NCBI RefSeq assembly: GCF_963924675.1
Contig: NC_089226.1
Span: forward strand, 52,097,124 to 52,161,123
DNA: 64,000 nt
DNA from: Phocoena phocoena
Lineage: Eukaryota; Chordata; Mammalia; Artiodactyla; Phocoenidae
Direction: 5' to 3'
Positions 54,976-64,000 of this stretch are shown here, piece after piece; the first letter of the stretch is position 1, and each line of letters opens with the position of its first letter. A program made the position numbers and the translations under genes. The notes under the pieces are model-generated. The model was not told the DNA's origin. It searched no databases and saw only the letters and a list, made by a program, of their open reading frames with translations.

Positions 54976-55720
54976 TCACAGAATACCTGTCACAGAGTCA
55001 TATTTGGATAGTAACTGTCAGGTCTCTTGGCCACAGTGTGAAACTAACATGAGTTTGTAGCTTAATCCAGTTTCTATATTCAAGTATTGATGAGGCGCTT
55101 GATTGATTGATTAATTCCTTAATGCATTCATTTTGATTAATTTATTCATATAAAAAGCATTTATTAGTCACATACTCAATGGTGAATTAACCTATTTTTT
55201 GCAAAATACTACTTCAGAAAATATTACATGTATTATCTTGAAGAATGCATGAGAAATTAAAGCACTACTCAGATATCAGCAGTATATTCTATAAGCACTC
55301 CCAGAAATGAAAATTAGTATATATTAACAACAATAGGTGAAAAATAGTCAGGATATATTAGCACTCATGAATGGTTGTATAGGCAGATAAGCCAGGGCAG
55401 AGGATGGGGAAGCAGACACAAGAATTAAATCTTATCACAATGTCAGACCAAAGGCCAACCCGCAGGCATTCGATCTTTTCATTTTTTCAGCCATTCATTC
55501 AGTCATTTGTCTGTCCTCCAGTCTGCGTATTCTTTCTTTCTTCCATCTCTCTCTATCCAGCAACTCATCAATCCATCCCATAAATACCTATTAAACCCCT
55601 ACTTCTGGGCATTAAAAATGTAATGATAGGTCCATTTCCTCAAAGTCCTAAGTATGTAGCTGCAGAATGAGCATAGAATAGGTAATTATAGAGCACTGAG
55701 TTGTAATAGCGTTTTATATA
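54976..55720. other. No gene seen
   Basis: Short ATTGATT repeats near 55105; 55490-55610 has an old-repeat flavour ('CATTCATTCAGTCATTTG'). Confidence 0.4.
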
Positions 55721-55724
55721 GATT

Positions 55725-55905
55725 CATGGCTATGAACTCAGGATTTGGAGTCATGAAGACCTATATTTGAATCCCAGCTCCTCTACATAGTAAATTTCAG
55801 CAAACGAACTAACCTTACTTAGCCACCATTTGTTTAGCCATTAGCTCGTGGTTGTAATAGTGCATATTTTGCAGGACCATTGCGCAGATGAAATAATGTG
55901 TGAGA
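55725..55905 (+). repeat. MIR SINE, plus strand
   Basis: 'GGATTTGGAGTCATGAAGACC', 'TTTGAATCCCAGCTCCTC' and 'CATTGCGCAGATGAAATAATG' follow MIR. Confidence 0.8.
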
Positions 55906-57360
55906 AGTTTGATTCAATATTTGAAATGTCATCATGGTGTTAGACGATGTAGAGAAACTAAATTGATCTTGGTGTGGAGATGCCAGAGATATTCTCCAGA
56001 ATGACCCTTTAGAGCTGTGTCCTGGAAGGGAGTAGACTTTTCCAGGTAGCCAGCCACAGTATAGGAAGAGATGGTTGTGGGCAGATAGAATGGCATTTGC
56101 AAAGCATTGTTGAGACTAAAGTGTTGGGTGTAAAATTCTGTTGCCACTTTAGCCCTTCATTTTTCAAAGCCATCTGTGGGAAAGCAAGTGAAGGAAGAAA
56201 GGATCTAAAATAAAGAAAGCACAGTCCAGAGAGAGAGAGAGAGGAGAATGATAGTGTGCACTAGGGAGAGCTTAGAAATAGGGACTTAACAGAGTTCTTC
56301 TGGCTGAGTCTGTGTAGTGTTTAGGAGCTTCACAGGTTTAAAAGCTGACACATAAGATTAATGGCAATTATTAATAAAAGGAGAATAAACTTTTATTTCA
56401 AGCAGTGAATTATCTGATTTGCTAAATGGAGTAAGAAAACATTAGATCTAATTAAAAGTTTTAGTAGGTTTACTTTCTTTTAATTTTTTGCCCAAGTACA
56501 TCAGTACTTTTCTTCAAATATCTGATTAAATATAGGGTTTCTGATATTTAGTGAACTGCAAAAAAAATATGTTAGCTCTTCTCTGTGGGATATATTGCAC
56601 AGAATATATTGTACACAGACAAGCAGAATATATCATTTGCTATTAAAGTGAGGTTATTTTGATGAATCATAAAAATATATTTAAAATGTAGTTAAAGGAG
56701 AAGGATGACATCAAACACTTGTAAGTTCCTTGAGAGCAAATGTCTAATCCTGAATATTTACTACCAAATATCTACCATAAGGCAGTGAAGTCTATAAATA
56801 CTCACCAAGTGCTTAACTGTTCTGTTGAATTAAGATTTTAGAGGGTGGGAATATATTTTGATTTTTATAGTGTCTGGAATTATAATAGAAATTTATGAAG
56901 TTATATTTTATAATTATAAGGTTTCTTACTTCTGAGGATATTAACAGTGATTCATGGTCACAGAGTCCAATTTGAAGAACAATTCAAGTTAACCCTTTAT
57001 AGTATCAGGCTTACTGGTTCTTTCAATTCCTTGTAGATTTATTTATAGATTTTCATGTAGCAAACATTTGAGGTTCTATTATGCATCAAGGTAACAAACT
57101 AGGCACTAAAAAGGTAAAATACAAATGAAGATATGGGCCCAACTTGCTCAGGGAAGATATAAAACAGGAATACCAGAGAACTGTATCACAAGGTGCAAAG
57201 TAGTAAGTCCTGTGGTAGGTCCAGATGAAATACGGGGAAGTTCATTTATTTCTTGAACACAGGTATTCTCCACTCTTTTTTTAATTAGGGGAGAAAATAA
57301 GATCTAAAGGAATGAAGTCATGTTGGTTAATCAAGGTCTCTTGACATAGGTAGACAAATC
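55906..57360. other. No gene or named repeat seen
   Basis: 1.45 kb; a (GA)n patch lies near 56230-56245. AT-rich otherwise. Confidence 0.45.
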
Positions 57361-57364
57361 GGTC

Positions 57365-57560
57365 AGCTCAGTTAACACTTAGATCCTTTTATGTGCCAGC
57401 TATATTTTTAATCACTTCACATGAATTGGCACAACTAACCTATAAAGTAGTTATTTTGATGATTCCCATTTATAGATAAGGACACAGAGGCACAGGGAAG
57501 TGGACTAATTTCCATGAGTCCTCTCAGATAGTAAAAGATAGAGCCAGGACTGGTTCCTGC
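57365..57560 (-). repeat. MIR SINE, minus strand
   Basis: 'TTTTATGTGCCAGCTATATT', 'ATTCCCATTTATAGATAAGG' and 'GAGCCAGGACTGGTTCCTGC' follow the reversed MIR. Confidence 0.8.
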
Positions 57561-58590
57561 ATCAACATTCTTACTTATTATGTAACACTATCACTAAAAA
57601 CAAACAAACAAAAAAAGGCATGTTTCTTCCACCGGAAGACAGACAATTTATGTACAATGTGGAAATGCCATCACAGACACATGCACAAGGTGCTATAGAT
57701 CTGAGAAGGGAAACCTGTTCCAGAATGTGTGTGGTCATGGGAGAGAAGGTATGATCACACCTAAGTTAACCTCCAAGGACAAGTAGGAGCTAGAAAAGAA
57801 CAAAAAGAAATATACTGTATGCCCAAGGGGAGGCAGCAGCATAAACAAAGCCAGAGTTACAAAGTAAAAACCCAAAAAACTCATGTCTTTAGGAAGCAAC
57901 AAATATAGCAGACTCCATCCCCACCGCTCTGCAAAACTTCATAGTTACAATCCTGACAAACCTCCAAGGTTGGAGGATTTGCATCTGGGAAAATCTAGAA
58001 TGGAGGGAGACCACTGTGATATGCAAATATATAAAGGTCCTTATAAATACTTTTTCTATGTTTGTTAAAGTAAGTGAATAATAGCAGCATACCAAATAAA
58101 GACTATGGTAAAAAAAAAAAAATTAAAGTCTTTGAGAATAATAATAAGTGAATAATTGATACTTATTTACCATCCCTTACTTCTTGGAACTTGCTAAAAA
58201 AAAATTAGGATATCTCATTCTCTCTCTCTCTCCCCCCCAACCTCAATTCTCTCCAGCCTATAGAATTTGAGAGTGTTGTTCAAAGATTTTCCACTGCTTT
58301 CTTTATCTTTCTTTAGACTTCATTTAAATCCTTCATTTAAATATGGTTTTGTCTCATATTCCTATTTCAAATTTTGTTTTCTCTCTTTTTAAAAACTTCC
58401 TGCAAAAAATAGAAATGACTTAGTTTCTTTGTTGTGGAATAAAAATATTCAGCTACTAAAGCTCTGTTTTAGAAGAAAATGCACTTGTGCTCCCAGTATA
58501 AATGAGGAAGTTCACAAATGGAGAGAAAATGGAGATTGGAGTCACAAAACCATACTAAGTGAAGCAGGAGTGGCTCCAGAGAGAAAGGTA
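57561..58590. other. No gene seen
   Basis: Contains an A13 run near 58111 and a TC/C-run near 58218-58240. The paired frames at 57883 (+) and 57889 (-) are mirror images of one region and unsupported. Confidence 0.4.
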
Positions 58591-58594
58591 TTGA

Positions 58595-58790
58595 TCTTGA
58601 ACCCCTAGCTTCACCACTTAGTAATACTGTAACTTTGGTAAAACTTCCCTCTCTGAACCTCAGTTTCTCATCTATAAAATGTGGATCATAGTAGTACTCA
58701 CAGGAGATTGTGCTGAGTTTTAAAGGTATAATTCACATTAAAGACTTAGTGCAGTGCCAGGCACATTAAAAATGGTTACAAAATGTTAGT
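58595..58790 (+). repeat. MIR SINE, plus strand
   Basis: 'TTCACCACTTAGTAATACTG', 'CTCTGAACCTCAGTTTCTC', 'ATCTATAAAATGTGGATC' and 'AGTGCAGTGCCAGGCACATT' are MIR blocks in order. Confidence 0.85.
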
Positions 58791-59630
58791 CTGGACAGTT
58801 GGAGAAAAGCCAGGTCATAGCCAATCTTGTATAACTTGCTAAGAATTTGTGGTTCATTCTGTGAGCTGGGTGACTCCATCTAAAGGGACTGAAGCAGTGG
58901 AAAGACTGGGTCAGGTATTTATTTAAGATGGATGACTCCGCCAACTAAGCTGTAGATGGTTTGGAAGTGTGCAAACCAGAAGCAGAAATGGAGAGAAAAA
59001 CATGGATCCAGCCATACAGTGCATTTGTTCCAAATGCACATCCTCTGGCTTACCACCTAAGGAATGCCAGTTTATGGCAAAGACGATGGAAATTTTAAAA
59101 TGTCAGGGCCCCGTCTTAATAAAGTGTTGCTTTTAGCAGTTACTCTGAAAGACAGGTTTTAGTAATTCCATGGCTTCCCTTAGGACCATAAGTATGATGA
59201 AGTCTTTTACTTGTAAATATACAAGGTGTAGTTTTTAACTGAAGTGAATATAAAATTTTGTATGTCACTGAAGGCCAAGCTATTGCTCTCTAAGGCCACA
59301 TAGAGACTCTGCCAGGAATTGATACCCTTTTCCCATCCAAGCCATCTGTGCAGGGATGCACCACCAGTATTTTAATCTTGGGATATGAATTCAAGAGGTA
59401 TATATCGATGTGATTTTCTCCACATTAACCAACATGCTTGGGACATAGCCTTCGTCACAGGTCCTTATGGTAAAAATTCAATGAAATGTGTGTACCTTTT
59501 GCTCTTCAGAGGAGAGGAATTGTAGGTCACAAATGCCATGGATAGCTGAGACACAAAAATGTATTATTCATCATTCTAGTGCATTTTGAAGTCAATGGAC
59601 ACAATGCCATTTAATTCTGGCTTTTCCAAT
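58791..59630. other. No gene seen; old repeat possible
   Basis: 58800-58960 ('GCCAATCTTGTATAACTTGC', 'GGACTGAAGCAGTGG') resembles the unnamed old repeat noted elsewhere. The rest is unassigned. Confidence 0.35.
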
Positions 59631-59647
59631 GCACATGTAGCTTTTTT

Positions 59648-60484
59648 TAAATTGAAGTGTAATTGACATACAATATCAGTTTTAGGTATACATCATATGA
59701 TTCAATATATTCTGAAGGACAATAAGTCTAGTTACCTTGTTACCCTACAAAGTAATTACAATATTATTGACTATATTCCCTGTGCTGTACAGGACCACTT
59801 GTACTTGCCAGTCCCAGCCAAGGAGTCAGGTGCTGTAACCGCGGGAGCTCTTTGGCTTCAGCAACGTGGAAGGAGTGTGCCACTATCACTTGCCCCATGT
59901 TCAAGCTCACCAGGCTGTGCTGGCAGGTAAGGTTGGGAATGCAACATTGGCATCTGCCAGTGCCTCCATCTCTGGGGAATCTTTCCACCATCTCCTGCCC
60001 CTCTAGCCAATGCTTTTCAATTTGCAAATTTCTAGCTGCTGTTATTTCACTGGGTCTCAAAGAGAGTGAGACCACATATGAGCCCTTTAAGAGGGAAGTC
60101 TCTGTTTCCTATAACGCTGTGGGATCCTTGGATGTCAGCCTCATTGGTTTTCTAAGCCAACATTTTGGGGACTCATCTTTCTGGTGTAGATCCTAGGGGC
60201 TGGGGTACCTAATGTGAGGTGGCAACCCCTTGCTCCCCTGGGAGAAACGCCTGTCTGGTGAGATCCCTCCCTATTATGTGCTGGCATTCTGGGTGAGAGC
60301 ATTTTCCTGCCTCTCCTATTCATCTTCATGTGGTCCTTTTTATCCTTTGTCATAAAGCAGGTGTTCAGTTTGTTCTCGGGTTCTTTTCAGAGGGAACTGA
60401 TCCATAGGCAGCTATATATTTGTTGTGTCAGTGGGAGGAGATAAGTTCAGGCTGTTTTTATGCTGCCATCTTGAACCACTCTCT
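59648..60484 (-). mobile_element. Internally deleted L1: 5' UTR joined to 3' end, minus strand
   Basis: On the minus strand the element starts at about 60484 with GAGAGTGGTTCAAGATGGC, an L1 5' end with its AAGATGGC site (complement of 60465-60472). About 690 bp of L1M-type 5' UTR follows ('CTCCTCCCACTGACACAAC', 'GGAAACAGAGACTTCCCTC'). Near 59790 it passes directly into an L1 3' UTR ('CAGCACAGGGAATATAGTC') and ends in a short A tail. ORF1 and ORF2 are absent. Flanks CACATGTAGCTTT (59632-59644) and CAGATGTGTATCTT (60485-60498) are a plausible imperfect duplication, which would make this one insertion event. Confidence 0.75.
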
Positions 60485-60498
60485 CAGATGTGTATCTT

Positions 60499-61090
60499 CA
60501 TCTTAACTATTAAGTACTTTCCGCTTTGTACCGCATGATCTAACAATCACAGTAAGTATATTAGTAGAACTATGATTATATCTCAAGAATCTTCTAATGT
60601 CAGCAGAAGTTATGTCCCATGTATAAATTCTTTCAATAGAGCTCTACTCTATTTGATAGGGAGGGTAGAAAATTACATGTATTATATAGATAAATATAAT
60701 AGTCAACCTTTTATACAGATTTTTTTAATTGGGAGTTTCGGTAAAGTCATCTTGAAGCTAGTAAAAGGCACCATGTCTAGGACTCATTCTAATGCATTGT
60801 GATTTAAGTTTTATTTATTTATTTTTAATTTTTAAAGTTTAAATATTTAAAGATGTGTCTCCCCATACTCAGTATTGCTGCTTAGAAGGAACCAATTTAA
60901 CTCTACTAATTTATCTTATTATTTACTGTGGTCATTAATTTCATATTGCCAAATGAAATAATTACACTGCTAATTCTTGAGTTATAAGTTTTTGACATTA
61001 TTTATTGACTTGTGTTATGATAGATGAGGATTTATCACACTTATACCATCCCCATATCTCAAGATTAAGGAGGTTCCCATGTGGAATAAT
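60499..61090. other. No gene seen
   Basis: AT-rich, nothing named. Confidence 0.4.
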
Positions 61091-61094
61091 GTGG

Positions 61095-61210
61095 TACAGG
61101 TCTCATCCTGGGTCTCTTATCCCTACCTGGTTACTTTCTCATTTTGAATTCTTAATCAATTTATTCATTTTCCTGATTCTCTCTTTTCTTATCAATAAAA
61201 TGAGGCTAAC
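61095..61210 (+). repeat. MIR SINE fragment, plus strand
   Basis: 'TTCCTGATTCTCTCTTTTC' and 'TTATCAATAAAATGAGGC' correspond to the MIR core at low identity. Confidence 0.45.
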
Positions 61211-62595
61211 ACTACACTAAACTCTATTTCTCAGTACTTCAGTTCTCTTAAACTTATGATTTTTGATGTAGTGCCAAATCATGTATAATCTTCCCAAATT
61301 CAAGTCCTCTCATTTTTATTGTGATCCACAAAAGACTAAACATTGGCTGGGACTTAGAATTTCTTTTATCTCCCTTTACTCTGGATTCCACAACGGCAGT
61401 GCTCTGCTCTCCAATGGTAGTGGTACCTCCTAAGTAGAAATCAAACCTGTTCAGTTGTCCCTTTTCACTACCTTCTCCTGTTTCTTTAGACTCCTCGACT
61501 TCAGTTCTTTGATGGATGTGGCACTGATTCTGTGGAAATCTCATGATGCCTGGTAGTGTTCCCCTTGGGAGATTAAACTAAGTAATGTCAGTGAAAGTGC
61601 TTTTTAAATTGAGAAGTTATTCATCATAGGCCAGCAGTGATGGAGCTAGTAATATTGTTAGTTTTGTAGTTTGGTCCAGGACTTCTTGGGTCTGTCTTAA
61701 AATTAAAAGCTCACACTCCAGCATAAGAACCAATCTTCATACTTTCCCAAAGGCAAAGACATGGACTGTAATACTACATTGAAGCCAAGTTCATGTCAGC
61801 TTCAAATTTTCTACCCCAGGTTAAAATTATGTATTGTATTTTTTCTGCTTCCTTTGAAGACTCAGTAGCATAATGTGTTCCTATCTTCTTAAAACATTAT
61901 GAGGAAAAACAGAGGATTGGATAACATCTTCAGTAAGTCAGTATTGGCTGTTGTATATCATCTGATCTTCTGCTTAGAAATGGGGTGATTTCTTTGGGGA
62001 AAATTCATGAAGATTTGCCTGGTTTGCTTTTAAATGGTTCAAAGGCTTGTTCTAAATAAATCTCTCTGGAGGAAACTCTAGCTTGAAATCTTACCACCAA
62101 TGGCTGAATTTGCTGTGATTTTTCTGAAAAAAATATCCATTTACAAATAATAAATGCAATGCTATAGAATTTTGAAGAATAACCAGGGAATTCCAGTTGC
62201 TATTACTCAGTTCTTATAATCCTCAAATCTCTGGTTTTCTGTCTGTCATATTCTCAGTAGCTGGGTCAGTCACTGCTTCCTACAAATGACCTAAGCTTTC
62301 AGCAAAGCCCTGGGGTGCCTGCACATCTTTTGAGCTACCATCAACTTTCTCCTTCCAAGGTATATGCTGCCTATGTCCCCACAAGCATTAGACCATAACC
62401 AAAACTGCAGAGGAATGGTACAGCTTCCCTCCTTTGTAAGAAATATTATCAGTACTAACAACCTTCTCTAGTATTCTACCAAGTAAGACTGCTCTGCTTT
62501 TTTCTGCAGTTTCCATGGAGAAATATAGATTTTTGACTTATAATTATGAAAATAATCCTTATCCACACCATATTCATGCCTAGAATATTTGCCAG
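61211..62595. other. No gene or named repeat seen
   Basis: 1.4 kb. The 96-residue minus frame at 61254-61544 has no recognisable domain or Kozak/splice context. Confidence 0.45.
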
Positions 62596-62599
62596 CCAT

Positions 62600-62760
62600 G
62601 GTTATATGATTTATGTACATTATCTCTAGTCCTTATGATAATTATTATCCCGATCTACAGATGAAGAAATTGAAACTTGTAAAGGAAAAATAATTTTCCC
62701 AAGGTCACATAGTCAGAAGCAGTCTTTGAGAATGGGTCAGTCTGATCTCACTTGCCGTCC
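62600..62760 (-). repeat. MIR SINE, minus strand
   Basis: 'TTATTATCCCGATCTACAG', 'ATGAAGAAATTGAAACTTG' and 'CCAAGGTCACATAGTCAG' follow the reversed MIR. Confidence 0.8.
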
Positions 62761-62879
62761 TTTTTCTGTTTTTCCTATTGATTTTAATTTGGTTAAGGAA
62801 AAACCAGTACAAGACAGGGGACTTTGGTGTTGTTTGGGAGTAAGTCTCATTTTAGAAAGAATTTGGATATCATCGTAAT

Positions 62880-63000
62880 TATCCATCCATTCTCATGACA
62901 CCTTATATATCAGCAGTTGTACTAGGGGATGAGGATATAAAATTGAATCAGCCATGACCTTTGCTCTTAAGGAACTCAGAGTTTAGTTGAGCATGGGGCG
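62880..63000. repeat. Possible ancient interspersed repeat, family not named
   Basis: 'GGGGATGAGGATATAAAATTG' and 'TCTTAAGGAACTCAGAGTTTAG' resemble a common old mammalian repeat; name unknown to me. Confidence 0.3.
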
Positions 63001-63049
63001 AGGGGTCACATGTTCTCACTAAATGATTTGTATGAGTCAGGATAGGGTA

Positions 63050-63425
63050 CATTGCTGTCACAATTACTCCTCAGACCCCAGTGACTTAATGAAATAAAAG
63101 TTTATCACTCAAATCACACTTCATTGTGGGTGCTGGATGGAGGGCAGAGGCTCCACTCCCATCAGTACTTCAGGGGCACAGGCTTCTTCCATCTTGTGCC
63201 TCCCTCTTACGCAGATCCCCAGATACATTCTCATTCACCCCGTGACTGAAGAATAAGAGCAATGATTGTGTGTGGGAAATTTAAATGGGTTAGAACAGGG
63301 CAAGAAGCAGTCAACATCACTTCTGTTCATCGTATTACACTGGCCAGAAAATAGTCATGTGACCGTATCTAACTGCAAGGGAAGCTGGAAAATGTAGTGT
63401 AACTCTGTGGTCAGGAAGAAAAGGA
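63050..63425 (+). repeat. Possible old mammalian repeat (DNA transposon or LTR)
   Basis: 'CCCAGTGACTTAATGAAATAAAAG', 'ACACTTCATTGTGGGTGCTGG' and 'GGCCAGAAAATAGTCATGTGACC', then 'CTGGAAAATGTAGTGTAAC' resemble an old family that I can outline but not name. It shares an inverted 50-bp motif with 23850-23910. Confidence 0.35.
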
Positions 63426-63539
63426 CATAAATATTGGTGAGTAATCTCTGTCATATCCTTCTGTAGTCTATTACAGTGAGAATTAAAAGACAAATACCAG
63501 TTGGCCAATTAGAAGGAGTATAGGTAATTGGAGAGGAAA

Positions 63540-63965
63540 TCATTCATTTACTTATTTAACACAACATTTGAAGCACTTAACATTTTCCAGGTAATTTTGT
63601 AGATTCCAGGATAGCATGACTGAACAAAACAGGATCACTGTTCTTATATGATTTATATTATGGCAGGAGGGGGTAATATATAAATAAATAAGTGAGAAAA
63701 TATCAGTTGGAGATACATGTTATAAAGGAAATAAAACATAGTGATGTGATAGAGCATCTGAACAGTTACTTTGGGCTGGCTGGTCAGGGAGTTACATATG
63801 CAAAGGGGAGGTGAAGGATACATCAGAAAGTGTAGCAGGTTCAAAGAGAAGAGTTGTGACTAGGGTATAGTATCTGGAACTTAGTGATGGGTGATGGGAA
63901 ATGTGACTGCATAGGTAGGTTAGGACTAGATGTTAAAGGAGTTTAAATGATAGGTTAAGGTTTTG
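63540..63965. repeat. Possible ancient interspersed repeat, family not named
   Basis: 'ATTCATTTACTTATTTAAC', 'CTGAACAAAACAGGATCACTG' and 'GGTTAAGGTTTTGATTTAC' match the general order of the unnamed family suspected at 1770 and 28450. Confidence 0.3.
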
Positions 63966-63971
63966 ATTTAC

Positions 63972-64000
63972 TTTTATAAAATTTATTTTACTGAAGTATA
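63972..64000 (-). mobile_element. L1 LINE 3' end begins, cut by window edge
   Basis: 'TTTATTTTACTGAAGTATA' at the right edge matches the opening of the L1 3' ends at 5530 and 13600 ('...AAGTATAGTTGATTTA'). Only about 28 bases are visible. Confidence 0.55.

Noticed and set aside
1..64000. Ruminant, primate or prokaryotic origin
   Set aside because: No BovB or ruminant-type Bov-tA tail, no Alu, no dense operon-like coding. The SINE subfamilies fit a cetacean best, by family knowledge.

Overview
The window looks like gene-poor nuclear DNA of a cetacean (whale, dolphin or porpoise). The main evidence is twelve copies plus one remnant of tRNA-Glu-derived SINEs that open with the 'GGCTTCCCTGGTGG' head. 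Both the long form with AACTACTGAGCC/AGCCCGTG blocks (CHR-1-like) and the short form ending in GCGTACCGC plus poly-A (CHR-2-like) are present. There are also young L1 3' ends of the cetartiodactyl type. There is no Alu, no BovB, no prokaryotic gene organisation and no recognisable host protein-coding exon. Every open reading frame I could assign belongs to a LINE-1 or crosses a SINE and its poly-A tract. Assignment to Cetacea is family knowledge recalled without a database search.

Layout. 1-9 kb is old, diverged sequence (MIR, L2) with one L1 3' end at 5.5-6.1 kb that carries a nested SINE. 9.1-10.8 kb is an old L1 3' region split by a solo retroviral LTR (TG...CA, 675 bp, 4-bp target duplication TGGA) whose U5 side carries a tRNA-Glu-like segment. 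10.9-12.2 kb holds three SINEs, each with target-site duplications. 12-32 kb is a background of MIR, L2, MLT1, MER5A, old L1 and scattered SINEs. 32.7-39.5 kb is the largest element: an L1 on the minus strand with both ends and its 5' UTR promoter, now dead, with the middle of its endonuclease domain missing and a SINE head at the junction. 40-48 kb is again old background. 48.5-49.3 kb is a 5'-inverted (twin-primed) L1 inside a MIR. 52.2-54.2 kb is an old L1 holding a short L1 3' end with an apparent 3' transduction, which in turn holds a SINE; another SINE sits near the end. 59.6-60.5 kb is an L1 reduced to its 5' UTR joined directly to its 3' end. An L1 3' end begins at the right edge.

No genes are seen to work together. 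The interest lies in retrotransposon biology: target-site duplications and nesting allow a relative order of events to be read. The region may be intergenic or intronic; the sequence alone does not decide this.
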